A DNA stretch of 64,000 nt from CALABS01 sp050260775 (GTDB taxonomy: Bacteria; Pseudomonadota; Alphaproteobacteria; Rhodospirillales; Magnetospirillaceae): contig JBLNCP010000019.1 in assembly GCA_050260775.1 (NCBI GenBank), positions 121,135-185,134 of the forward strand, read 5' to 3'. The position numbers and the translations under genes are program-made. This document shows, in pieces, positions 53,065-61,435 of the stretch (its first letter is position 1; each line of letters starts with the position of its first letter). The notes under the pieces were generated by a model. It made no database searches. It saw only the letters and a list, made by a program, of their open reading frames with translations, and was not told where the DNA came from.

Positions 53065-56000
53065 CTACTGGAAATCCCGGCTCCTGGTTTTGAGCGGGTC
53101 CGCCTCGGGCAGCAGGGCGGCGAGGCGGGGGGAGAGGTCGAACAGGCGGTCGGCGACCACGTGGATGACGATGCCCTCCCGCTGCAGGCGTCCCTCGACG
53201 CCGATCAGCTGGCCGCGCAGGCAGATGGCGCGGAAGGTCTCGAACACCGGCGGGCGGACGATCAGGTTGATCACCCCGGTCTCGTCTTCCAGGGTGATGA
53301 AGACGATGCCGTTGGCCGAGCCGGGGCGCTGGCGGGTGATGGCGAGGCCGGCGACCTTGATGCGGCCGCCGTCCTTGGCGTGTTCGAGGGCGGCGGCCGG
53401 GATCAGGCCGTCCTTGCGCAAGCTCTCCCGCAGGAGCGCCAGGGGATGGCGGCGCAGGCTGAGCCTCAGGGCGGAATAGTCCTCGACGATCTGCTCGCCC
53501 TCGCCGGCCTTGGGCAGACTGACGGCCTCCTCGCGGCCGGGACCGTCGAACAGGGGCAGCGGCGTGTCGACCAATCCCTTGACCGCCCACAGGGCGTCGC
53601 GGCGGGCTAAGCCCAGCGAGGCGAAGGCGTCGGCCTTGGCCAGCGCCTCCAGCGAGCGGGCGGTCAATTCCGCCCGCCGCCACAGCTCGCGCGGTTCGCG
53701 GTAGCCGGCTCCCCGCCGCGCCACCAGCCGCACCGCCTCGGTCTCGGGCATGCCGCTGACCTGGCGCATGCCCAGGCGCAGGGCGACCCGGCCGCCGGGG
53801 GCGGCTTCCAGCGTGCAGTCCCACTCGCTGCGGTTCACATCCACCGGCCGGATTTCGACGCCGTGGTCGCGGGCGTCGCGCACGATCTGGGCGGGGGCAT
53901 AGAAGCCCATGGGCTGGCTGTTGAGCAGGGCGCAGGCGAAGGCGGCGGGGTAGCGGCACTTCAGCCAAGCCGAGACGTAGACCAGCAGCGCGAAGCTGGC
54001 GGCGTGGGATTCGGGGAAGCCGTACTCGCCGAACCCCTCGATCTGGCGGAAGCAGGCTTCGGCGAAGTCGGGGGCATACCCGTTCCCCGCCATGCCGGTC
54101 AGGAACTTCTCGCGGAACTCGGCGACCTTGCCCGAGCGCTTGAAGGTGGCCATGGCCCGGCGCAGCAGGTCGGCCTCGGCCGGGGTGAAGCCGGCCGCCT
54201 CGATGGCGATGCGCATGGCCTGCTCCTGGAACAGCGGCACCCCCAGGGTCTTGGCCAGCACCCGCTCCAAGGCCGGCGACGGGTAGGTGACCTTCTCCTT
54301 GCCGGTGCGGCGGCGCAGGTAGGGATGGACCATGTCGCCCTGAATCGGGCCCGGGCGCACGATGGCGACCTCGATGACCAGGTCGTAGAAGCAGCGCGGG
54401 CGGAGACGCGGCAGCATGGCCATCTGGGCGCGGCTTTCCACCTGGAACACCCCCAGCGAATCGCCCTTGCACAGCATGTCGTAGACGGCGCTCTCCTCGG
54501 GCGGCACGGTGGCCAGATCGAGATCGATGCCGTGATGGGCTGTGATCAGCTCGAACGCCTTCCGGACGCAGGTCAGCATGCCGAGCGCCAGCACGTCGAC
54601 CTTGAGGATGCCGAGCGCGTCGAGGTCGTTCTTGTCCCACTCGATGACGGTGCGGTCCTCCATGCGGGCGTTGGCGATGGGCACCACCTCATCCAGCGGC
54701 CCCCGCGTCATCACGAAGCCGCCCACGTGCTGCGACAGGTGGCGGGGAAAGCCCTTGAGCTCGTCGGCCAGGGCGAGAACCAGGCGCAGCCGGGGATCGG
54801 CGGGATCGAGCCCGGCCTCGCGCACTTGGTTCTCCCTCAGCTTCTCCCGCGACGAGCCCCAGATGGTCTTGGCCAGCGCCCCCACCACGTCGTCGGAGAG
54901 GCCCAACGCCTTGCCGACGTCGCGGGTCGCCGAGCGGGTGCGGTAGGTGATGAGGGTGGCCGCCAGCGAGGCGCGGTGGCGGCCGTACTTGCCGTAGATG
55001 TACTGGATCACCTCCTCGCGGCGCTCGTGCTCGAAATCCACGTCGATGTCGGGCGGCTCGTTGCGCTCGGCCGAGATGAAGCGCTCGAACAACAGGTCGG
55101 AGCGGGCGGGGTCGACCGCGGTGATGCCCAGGCAGTAGCACACCGCCGAATTGGCGGCCGAGCCGCGGCCCTGGCATAGGATGCCCTGGCTGCGCGCGAA
55201 GGCGACGATGTCGTGGACGGTGAGGAAGTAGGGGGCGTAGCCGAGCTGGCCGATCAGCGCGAACTCGTGCTCGATCTGGCGGCGCACCCGCTCGGGCAGG
55301 CCGCCGGGATAGCGCCCTTCGGCTCCCTCCCAGGTCAGCTTCTCCAGCCAGCTCTGCGGGGTGAAGCCGTCGGGCACCGGATCGACGGCGTATTCGAAGC
55401 GCAGTTCGTCGAGCGAGAAGCGGCAGCGCCCGGCGATCTCGGCCGTCTGCGCCACCGCCTCCGGCCAGCGCCGGAACAGGGCGGCCATGGCTTCGCCCGA
55501 CTTGATGTAGCGCTCGGCATTGGGAAACAGGGCGCCGCCCGCCGCCTGCTCGACGGTGGTGCCCAGGCGGGTGGCGGTCAGCACGTCCTGCAGCGGCCGC
55601 CGTTCGGGGGCGTGGTAGTGGACGTCGTTGGTGGCGACCAGGGCGGCGCCGCAGCGGCTGGCGACCGCCTCCAGATGGTCGATGCGCGCCTCGTCGTCGC
55701 CCTCCAGGTGATGGTGGGCGGCCAGGAACACGTCTCCCGGCCGTGCTCCGGCCAGCTCCGCCAGCGGCTCCTCGAACTCCCCCTCCGGCAGCACGACCAG
55801 GATCTGGCCGTCGGCGTGGGCTTGCAGGTCGGCCCCGTCCAGCCAGCATTCGCCCTTGGGGGCCCGCCGGTTGCCGAGGGTGAGCAGTTTGGTGAGCCGG
55901 CCATAGGCGGCGCGGTCGGTGGGGAAGCACAGCACCGGCGGGTGGCCGTCGCGGAAATCGAGCCGGGCGCCGACCACCAGGCGGAGACCCACCTGCTTGG

Positions 56001-56184
56001 CGGCTTCATGCGCGCGCACCACGCCGGCCAGGCTGTTGCGGTCGGTCACCGCCACGGCGGCCAGCCCCAGCGCGGCGGCGGCGACGACCAGCTCGTCGGG
56101 GTGGGAGGCGCCGCGCAGGAAGCTGAAATTGGTGGTGACCTGCAGTTCGGCGTAGGGGGGCATGACCGGGAGAGGCGTCATCAT
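53065..56184 (-). CDS. dnaE2: Error-prone DNA polymerase III alpha subunit DnaE2
   Basis: The chosen ATG at 56184 overlaps the imuB stop by four bases (ATGA), giving 1,039 aa; an ATG at 56163 (MPPYAELQ) is another option. A PHP domain is N-terminal (ELQVTTNFSFLRGASHPDELV). The C-family polymerase core carries the catalytic aspartates in PPDIDVDFEHERREEV near residues 378-382, and GRGSAANSAVCYCLGIT and HAASFALLVYVSAWLKCRYP are also typical. An OB fold at the C-terminus (GIVFITLEDETGVINLIVRP) closes it. It is the lesion-bypass replicase of the ImuA-ImuB-DnaE2 mutasome, expressed under LexA control. Confidence 0.96.
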   Translation of the reverse strand: MMTPLPVMPPYAELQVTTNFSFLRGASHPDELVVAAAALGLAAVAVTDRNSLAGVVRAHEAAKQVGLRLVVGARLDFRDGHPPVLCFPTDRAAYGRLTKLLTLGNRRAPKGECWLDGADLQAHADGQILVVLPEGEFEEPLAELAGARPGDVFLAAHHHLEGDDEARIDHLEAVASRCGAALVATNDVHYHAPERRPLQDVLTATRLGTTVEQAAGGALFPNAERYIKSGEAMAALFRRWPEAVAQTAEIAGRCRFSLDELRFEYAVDPVPDGFTPQSWLEKLTWEGAEGRYPGGLPERVRRQIEHEFALIGQLGYAPYFLTVHDIVAFARSQGILCQGRGSAANSAVCYCLGITAVDPARSDLLFERFISAERNEPPDIDVDFEHERREEVIQYIYGKYGRHRASLAATLITYRTRSATRDVGKALGLSDDVVGALAKTIWGSSREKLRENQVREAGLDPADPRLRLVLALADELKGFPRHLSQHVGGFVMTRGPLDEVVPIANARMEDRTVIEWDKNDLDALGILKVDVLALGMLTCVRKAFELITAHHGIDLDLATVPPEESAVYDMLCKGDSLGVFQVESRAQMAMLPRLRPRCFYDLVIEVAIVRPGPIQGDMVHPYLRRRTGKEKVTYPSPALERVLAKTLGVPLFQEQAMRIAIEAAGFTPAEADLLRRAMATFKRSGKVAEFREKFLTGMAGNGYAPDFAEACFRQIEGFGEYGFPESHAASFALLVYVSAWLKCRYPAAFACALLNSQPMGFYAPAQIVRDARDHGVEIRPVDVNRSEWDCTLEAAPGGRVALRLGMRQVSGMPETEAVRLVARRGAGYREPRELWRRAELTARSLEALAKADAFASLGLARRDALWAVKGLVDTPLPLFDGPGREEAVSLPKAGEGEQIVEDYSALRLSLRRHPLALLRESLRKDGLIPAAALEHAKDGGRIKVAGLAITRQRPGSANGIVFITLEDETGVINLIVRPPVFETFRAICLRGQLIGVEGRLQREGIVIHVVADRLFDLSPRLAALLPEADPLKTRSRDFQ

Positions 56185-57665
56185 CCCAGCAATCCATGCA
56201 CGAACCAGCCGTCGCGGCCCTGGAACAGCCACAGCCGGCGGCCGTGGACGTCCTCGACCCGCCAATAATCGCGGCGGGCCTCGTAGGGCGGCGGGGACTC
56301 GCCGTGCCACCATTCGGCGGCCAGACGCTCCGGTCCTTCGGCGCGGATGATCGCGGCGGACATGCCGCGGCGGGCGAGGCGGGCCGGCACGCCGTTGACG
56401 TGGTCGACGATCACCGGCTCGGGGCGGGGCAGCAGCCGGACCGGGCGCGGCTGTCGCGGCCAGCCCCCCTGCGGGACGGCCAGCGGCGGCAGGCGGGTCA
56501 CCTGGCGCTCGGGCAGGGCGGAGGGGGCGGGGGCCGGCCGGAACAGCGCCGCCGGTCCCAGCCGCCGGGCGAGGCGATCCAACAGCAGGGCGAGGCCGGC
56601 GGCCTCGGGCCGGGCCTCGAGGTCGGCCTGCCGTCCGGCGAAGGGGTCGGCGGCGGCGACCGTCATGGTCATGACCTCGATGCCGAAGCCGGCGTCGAGG
56701 CCGTCCAGCCCCTCGGCGAACAGCCGCATCAGGTGGGCGGGGTCGCGCACCGCCTCGCTGGTGCCGACGCCCTGGGCGAGCACGCTGCCGTCCACCCGGA
56801 AGACCCTCAGCACCAGCCGGCGCGCGCCCAGGCCCAGCGCGGTCAGGCGGCCGCAGACGGAATCGAGCAGGCGATGGATGGCGGCGGCGACATCCTCGGT
56901 GCGCCCGACCGGCTCGGCGAAGGCGAGGCGGGAGGAGACCGGTTCCTCGGCCGGGCGGGGCGAGATCGGTTCGGGCGCGCGCCCCAGCATCTGGTCGAGG
57001 CGGCGGGCGGCGATCTCGCCGAAGCGGGCGACCAGCGGTGCGCGCGGCAGCGCCATCAGCTCGCCGATGCGGCGCACGCCCAGCCGGCGCAAGGTCTCGG
57101 CGCTCTCGGGCGGCAGGCGCAGGGCGGCGACCGGGAACGACGACAGCCATTGCCGCGCCGCTCCCTCCGGGCAGATGGCGGCGGGGCCGTCACCGAAGCG
57201 GGACATCGCCCAGGCGGCGCCCGGGGTGTCGGCGAGCCCGGCCCGCACCCGGAAGCCCAGGGCCCCCACCCGGGCCAGCATGTCGTCGACCATCGTCCGC
57301 TCGCCGCCGAACAGATGGGCGCAGCCGGTGATGTCGAGCCACACCGCGCGGTCGCCCTCGGGAGCGGTCCACGGTGTCCAGCGCTGGCACCATTCGGCCA
57401 TCTGGCCGAGCGTCGCGGCGTCCTGGTCTGGATCGGCCGGCACCGTCTTCAGGCCGGGGCATACCGCCTGGGCGTCGGCGGCGGGCAGGCCGGGCACCAC
57501 CCCGGCCTCCTGCGCCGCCGGGTTGGCGTCGGCGATGCGGATGCTGCCGGCGGCCCGGGTCACGGTGGCCAGCGGCCGGCGGCGCCATTCGGCCAGCGGA
57601 CCGCGCCCGCGGGTCAGGCGGTCGGTGGGAAAAAGGGGGAGCCACAGATGGACGAAGCGGCGCAT
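56181..57665 (-). CDS. imuB: ImuB, Y-family polymerase-like mutasome scaffold
   Basis: The 494-aa protein has the Y-family outline (HLWLPLFPTDRL at the start; VWLDITGCAHLFGGE in the palm; LRRLGVRRIGELMALPR in the thumb) but lacks the acidic DE pair expected in the SIDE-type motif, where D-I-T is seen. ImuB is known to be polymerase-dead and to connect ImuA, DnaE2 and the beta clamp. A LexA box sits 13 bases before its ATG, and dnaE2 overlaps its stop codon, so imuB-dnaE2 form one operon. Confidence 0.94.
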   Translation of the reverse strand: MRRFVHLWLPLFPTDRLTRGRGPLAEWRRRPLATVTRAAGSIRIADANPAAQEAGVVPGLPAADAQAVCPGLKTVPADPDQDAATLGQMAEWCQRWTPWTAPEGDRAVWLDITGCAHLFGGERTMVDDMLARVGALGFRVRAGLADTPGAAWAMSRFGDGPAAICPEGAARQWLSSFPVAALRLPPESAETLRRLGVRRIGELMALPRAPLVARFGEIAARRLDQMLGRAPEPISPRPAEEPVSSRLAFAEPVGRTEDVAAAIHRLLDSVCGRLTALGLGARRLVLRVFRVDGSVLAQGVGTSEAVRDPAHLMRLFAEGLDGLDAGFGIEVMTMTVAAADPFAGRQADLEARPEAAGLALLLDRLARRLGPAALFRPAPAPSALPERQVTRLPPLAVPQGGWPRQPRPVRLLPRPEPVIVDHVNGVPARLARRGMSAAIIRAEGPERLAAEWWHGESPPPYEARRDYWRVEDVHGRRLWLFQGRDGWFVHGLLG

Positions 57666-57677
57666 GGGACCTGTTGT

Positions 57678-57692
57678 GTACCTGTTATGTTC
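57678..57692 (-). promoter_or_regulatory. LexA box (one mismatch) of imuB-dnaE2
   Basis: GTAC-CTGTTAT-GTTC on the plus strand fits the alphaproteobacterial GTTC-N7-GTTC operator with one change in the first half. It is 13 bases upstream of the imuB ATG and 143 bases from the start of the opposite small gene. Confidence 0.7.
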
Positions 57693-57834
57693 TTAGTGTC
57701 GGGAGGCGGCGGCGGCAAGTCAATGTCCCAATTTTGTTCCATCCGCTTCGCCTTAATCGCGTCGCAACCCCGCCGCAATTTGGGAGTAGGATTTCCACAG
57801 TGGCGAAGGCTTTCCCGCCCCCCAGGAGATGACC

Positions 57835-58029
57835 ATGTCCTACCCGTTGTTCGACTCCAACTTCACCTTGTGGGCGGCCGATCTCGATGCCCGCTTGATG
57901 GACCTGCACGGGCTGTGCTCGCGTCGGCTGGGCATCGAGCCGCGGGTCCTGATGGAGCACTATTACCGGGGCGAAACGGTGACCAATGTGGTGGCGCGCA
58001 TCGAGCCGAACGGCGAGAAGTCCGCCTAG
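57835..58029 (+). CDS. Small conserved-looking protein between imuB and imuA (64 aa)
   Basis: The ATG at 57835 has AGGAG six bases upstream; an ATG two codons earlier is too close to that site. The 64-aa product (MSYPLFDSNF at its start) is soluble and mixed in composition, with helix ADLDARLMDLHGLCSRRLG and a tail ending KSA. It has no signal peptide. Its stop overlaps the imuA stop by four bases on the other strand. I do not recognise the family. The clear ribosome site and normal codon use make it a believable gene. Confidence 0.65.
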   Translation: MSYPLFDSNFTLWAADLDARLMDLHGLCSRRLGIEPRVLMEHYYRGETVTNVVARIEPNGEKSA

Positions 58030-58631
58030 GGTACGATCCATTCCCCACCGGTCCCGCCGCGGCAGCGCTCCAGGGTGAGGCGCCAGCCGCCGCCGGGCGC
58101 GCCCGCCACCCGCCAGCGGGTGGTGCCGGCGTTGGCGGCGCGCGCCATCGCCGGATGGAGGGCGAAGCCGGTGACGCCGCCGGCCTCGGCGGCCAGTTGC
58201 AGGCGCCGCCCGGCGGTCAGGTCGAGGGCCGCCACCTCGCCGACCACGGCGGCAAGGCCGGCGCATTTGAGCCCTTCCTCCATGCACCACAGCGTGTCGC
58301 CGTCCCTGCCGGCACGGGCGACGATCAGCCGGTCGGGCGGCAGGCCTGCCGCCGCCAGCCCCGGGGCGAACAGGTCGTCGACCATGGTCACCCACAGCAC
58401 CGGCCGCGCCAGCCGGGTCGCCAGCCGTCCCGCCAGACGGGCGACGAAGGCGGTGGCCGGACCGGTTTCCCCCAGTACCTGATGCAGGCAGGCCAGCGGC
58501 AGGCCGCCGCCGGGCAGCGTCCGGTCGATGGCGCCGTCCACCGACAGGCGGGCGGCGGGTGGAGGGCGCAGGCGCTCCATGGCACGCATGCTGTCGCGCA
58601 GGGCATCAAGGGAGAGGATGGGGCGGGGCAT
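58026..58631 (-). CDS. imuA: ImuA, RecA/SulA-like mutasome protein
   Basis: The 201-aa protein resembles the shortened RecA-like ImuA/SulA family: TLPGGGLPLACLHQVLGETGPATAFVARLAGR stands in for the P-loop region (the GKT consensus is missing), followed by VLWVTMVDDLFAPGLAAAGLPPDRLIVA. ImuA works with ImuB and DnaE2 in SOS mutagenesis. It has its own LexA box 16 bases before its ATG. It is cut off from imuB by a small convergent gene, unlike the usual continuous imuA-imuB-dnaE2 order. Confidence 0.9.
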   Translation of the reverse strand: MPRPILSLDALRDSMRAMERLRPPPAARLSVDGAIDRTLPGGGLPLACLHQVLGETGPATAFVARLAGRLATRLARPVLWVTMVDDLFAPGLAAAGLPPDRLIVARAGRDGDTLWCMEEGLKCAGLAAVVGEVAALDLTAGRRLQLAAEAGGVTGFALHPAMARAANAGTTRWRVAGAPGGGWRLTLERCRGGTGGEWIVP

Positions 58632-58646
58632 GGCACGAGCCTAAAT

Positions 58647-58661
58647 GTTCTTACTATGTTC
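58647..58661 (-). promoter_or_regulatory. LexA box of imuA
   Basis: GTTC-TTACTAT-GTTC is a perfect match to the alphaproteobacterial SOS operator and sits 16-30 bases upstream of the imuA ATG. Confidence 0.88.
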
Positions 58662-58667
58662 CGCAAG

Positions 58668-59114
58668 TCAGTGGCCGCGGTTCCGCACCTTGACGGCGGC
58701 GAGCTGGCCCAGCGCCGCCACCACCTCGGCATGGAACGAGCGCACCGTCTCCGCCAGGGCCTCGGGCAGCGCGCGTTGGTCGACGGTGATCAGGCCATGG
58801 GCCAGGGCGGTGTCGGAGCGTTCGCACTCCTCCACCAGGGCACGCGGGCGGTCGCTGACGAAACTCCCCTTGAGGCGGGCCAGCAGCCGGTGGGCCACCC
58901 CGCTCGGGGTGTCGCGGTCGCGGGGCAGGTGGCCGAGGGTGCGGACTTCCTCCTCGAACAGGCGCGCCATGGCGGCCCGCCGCTCGCCCAGCCGCGACAG
59001 CAGGGTCTCCAGGTCGCCGGGGCCGGCCCATCCCGCCGCCTGGAGATAGGCCTCGCAGGAATCGGCCGCCAGCGCGGCCAGTTCGTCCAGCGCGATGGCG
59101 GCTTCCGGGCGCAT
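58668..59114 (-). CDS. Helical-bundle protein, DUF2383/PA2169-like (148 aa)
   Basis: The ATG at 59114 is chosen since GGAGGT lies seven bases upstream; an earlier ATG at 59183 would prepend residues encoded by direct repeats. The protein is almost wholly helical: ALDELAALAADSCEAYLQAA, ETLLSRLGERRAAMARLFEEEVRTLGH, GVAHRLLARLKGSFV, a core RALVEECERSDTALAHG, and SFHAEVVAALGQL. This pattern of spaced acidic and histidine residues resembles the ferritin-like four-helix DUF2383/PA2169 family. That assignment is by pattern only. Function is unknown in this family. Confidence 0.6.
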   Translation of the reverse strand: MRPEAAIALDELAALAADSCEAYLQAAGWAGPGDLETLLSRLGERRAAMARLFEEEVRTLGHLPRDRDTPSGVAHRLLARLKGSFVSDRPRALVEECERSDTALAHGLITVDQRALPEALAETVRSFHAEVVAALGQLAAVKVRNRGH

Positions 59115-59127
59115 CGACCCCACCTCC

Positions 59128-59167
59128 GCGCCGCAGGGCGCTTTTGTTGCTCGCGCCGCAGGGCGCT
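59128..59167. repeat. 15-bp direct repeat upstream of the helical-bundle gene
   Basis: GCGCCGCAGGGCGCT occurs at 59128-59142 and again at 59153-59167, 25 bases apart. Each copy is a small hairpin (GCGCC/GGCGC). They lie in the leader of the minus-strand gene. Confidence 0.75.
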
Positions 59168-59289
59168 CTGTTTCCTCGCTCATCGAACACCCGAATGGGC
59201 GGGCGGGTTCCCACTACGGGTTTCGCCGCACGCGTGCCGCGTGGTAGAACGCTTGCAACGATAAGAAAATCGAGGCGAGGAGACGTTCC

Positions 59290-61326
59290 GTGGGAAACAC
59301 GTGGCGGGGGCCCTTTCCCTGGCTGGCGGCGGTGTTTGCCGCCAATGTCGCGGCGATCATCGCGGCGGCCTATTTCCTCTCGCGCGGGGTGATCGACCAG
59401 TCCCGGCTCACCGCCCTGGTCATGGTGGCGCTGGCCGGCGCCGCAGTCATGTTCGCCCTGTCGTGGAAGATCGTCGATTACGTGATGGTCAAGAGCGTCC
59501 GGCGGATGGCGGCCGACCTGCGGGCCATCGCCCATGGCGGGGCCCGCGAGCGCATCAGCGACAACCGCTACCCGGTGCTCAATCCCCTGCCCGAGGCGGC
59601 CAACGAGCTGTGCGCGCGGCTGGTCCAGGCCCGGCGCGAGCTGGCCGAGGGCGTCGAGGCCGCCACCGCCCGCTCCGAGGAGACCTCGACCCGCCTGGCC
59701 GCCATCCTCAATGACCTGCACGAAGGCGTGGTGGTCTGCAACCTGCGCAACCAGGTGGTCCTCTACAACCAGGTCGCCATCGAGATGCTGTCGGCGGACA
59801 GCAGCCGGCTCGGGCTCGGCCGCTCGCTGTTCGACGCGGTGGCGCGCGAGCCGGTGCTCCACATGTTCGAGATCCTGACCCACCGCCCCGAGCTCGGCGG
59901 GCGCGGCACCCCCTTCCTGGCCGGCTCCGCCGACGGCGGCGGGCTGCTGCAGGCGCGCATGACCCTGATCCGCAGCGGCGACGGCGAGGTCACCGGCTAT
60001 GTGGTGACCATGATCGATGCCAGTGCCCAGGTCCGCGCCCTCGGCCGGCGCGACGCTCTGCTGCGCGAGGTCTCGGAAGGGCTGGAGGCGCCCCTGGCCC
60101 GGCTCAAGGGCGCCAACGGCGACGCCGAGGTGGTGGCGCGCGAGGCGGCGATCATCGAGAAGGCGATCAAGCGCGTCACCGACGGCTATCAGCGCGCCCT
60201 GGCCGGGTGGTGGCCGATGACCGACCTCCATTCGCCCGACTTCTTCGCCTTCGTCGCCCGGCGTTTCGACGGCGAGGTGGTCAAGGTCAACCAGACCGGC
60301 CTGTCCATGTGGCTGCACGCCGATTCCCATTCGGCGGTGCTGGCGGTCGAGGCGCTGATCCGGCAGATCGTCGAGAAGACCGGAGCGGGCGAGATCGACC
60401 TGGCCGCCGAGGCCGAGGACGAGGACGCCTGGGTTGCCATCCTGTGGGAAGGCGCCGTGGCCACCGCCGCCGACCTGGCCGGCTGGCTCGCCCATCCGCT
60501 GCCGGCGCTGGGCGGCATGACGGTGCGCGACGTGCTGCTGCACCATGCCGGCGACGCCATCCTCCAGGACGAGCGCGAGGGCTGGGCGCGCCTGCGCCTG
60601 CCCATGCGCAAGGGGGTCGAGGTGGTGCTGGCCCCCAAGGAGACGCTGCCCACCCGGCGCGTCGAATTCTACGACATGGCTCTCTTGAAGCAGGCGCAGG
60701 ACACCGGCGAGTTCGGCGCGGTGGCGCTCAAGGACCTCACCTTCGTGGTGTTCGACACCGAGACGACCGGCCTGCAGCCGAGCCAGGGCGACCAGATCGT
60801 CCAGATTGGGGCGGTGCGCATCGTCAACGGCCGCATCCTGTCGGGCGAGAGCTTCAACCGTCTGGTCAATCCCGGCCGGGCGATCCCGCCGGAATCCATC
60901 GTCTTCCACGGCATCACCGACGAGATGGTTACCGACAAGCCGCCGATCGGGGTGGTGCTGCCGCAGTTCAAGGGCTATTGCGCCGATTCCGTCCTGGTGG
61001 CGCACAACGCCGCCTTCGACCTCAAGTTCCTGCGGCTGCGCGAGCGGGAATGCGGCGTGAGCTTCGACAACCCGGTGCTCGACACCATGATGCTGTCCAA
61101 CTACCTGGACGGACCCGAGGCGGGCCATTCGCTGGACGAGATCTGCGACCGCTTCGGCATCGAGATCACCGACCGCCACACCGCGCTGGGCGATGCCATC
61201 GTCACCGCCGCGGTGCTGCTGCGCCAGATCGAGGCGCTGGAGGCGCGCGGCCTGAAAACGCTCGACCAGGTGGTCGAGGCGCTCGACATCACCATGCAGC
61301 TGCACCAGCGCCAAATGGCGCTGTAG
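59290..61326 (+). CDS. Membrane protein fusing PAS and kinase-like region to a DEDDh 3'-5' exonuclease (678 aa)
   Basis: Starts with GTG at 59290 after GAGGAG. Two membrane helices (about 10-31 and 42-62) precede a HAMP-like linker (about 63-130), a PAS domain (130-240) and a region like a degenerate histidine kinase (240-410). The C-terminal domain (about 483-660) is an epsilon-type exonuclease: FDTETTG with the first acidic pair, HNAAFDLKFL, and DRHTALGDAIVTA with the last His and Asp, so all DEDDh catalytic residues are present. This family is known from DNA polymerase III epsilon and from RNases. It is convergent with the DUF294 gene; the same pair accompanies acetate permease genes in other proteobacteria. 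Confidence 0.85.
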   Translation: MGNTWRGPFPWLAAVFAANVAAIIAAAYFLSRGVIDQSRLTALVMVALAGAAVMFALSWKIVDYVMVKSVRRMAADLRAIAHGGARERISDNRYPVLNPLPEAANELCARLVQARRELAEGVEAATARSEETSTRLAAILNDLHEGVVVCNLRNQVVLYNQVAIEMLSADSSRLGLGRSLFDAVAREPVLHMFEILTHRPELGGRGTPFLAGSADGGGLLQARMTLIRSGDGEVTGYVVTMIDASAQVRALGRRDALLREVSEGLEAPLARLKGANGDAEVVAREAAIIEKAIKRVTDGYQRALAGWWPMTDLHSPDFFAFVARRFDGEVVKVNQTGLSMWLHADSHSAVLAVEALIRQIVEKTGAGEIDLAAEAEDEDAWVAILWEGAVATAADLAGWLAHPLPALGGMTVRDVLLHHAGDAILQDEREGWARLRLPMRKGVEVVLAPKETLPTRRVEFYDMALLKQAQDTGEFGAVALKDLTFVVFDTETTGLQPSQGDQIVQIGAVRIVNGRILSGESFNRLVNPGRAIPPESIVFHGITDEMVTDKPPIGVVLPQFKGYCADSVLVAHNAAFDLKFLRLRERECGVSFDNPVLDTMMLSNYLDGPEAGHSLDEICDRFGIEITDRHTALGDAIVTAAVLLRQIEALEARGLKTLDQVVEALDITMQLHQRQMAL

Positions 61327-61346
61327 CCCCCGCATCAGGCTTCTTC

Positions 61347-61425
61347 ATCCCCCTCGGGCTTGACCCGGGGGTATGCGCTTCCGCATGGGTCGCCGGGTCA
61401 TTCCCGGCGATGACGGTGGGAGGAG
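61347..61425. repeat. Intergenic palindromes between convergent genes
   Basis: CGGGCTTGACCCGGGGG around 61354-61370 and GGGTCATTCCCGGCGATGA downstream are hairpin-forming and resemble the palindromes at 24143-24216. They may also act as a bidirectional terminator between the convergent exonuclease and DUF294 genes. Confidence 0.5.
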
Positions 61426-61435
61426 GTGGCGGTCG

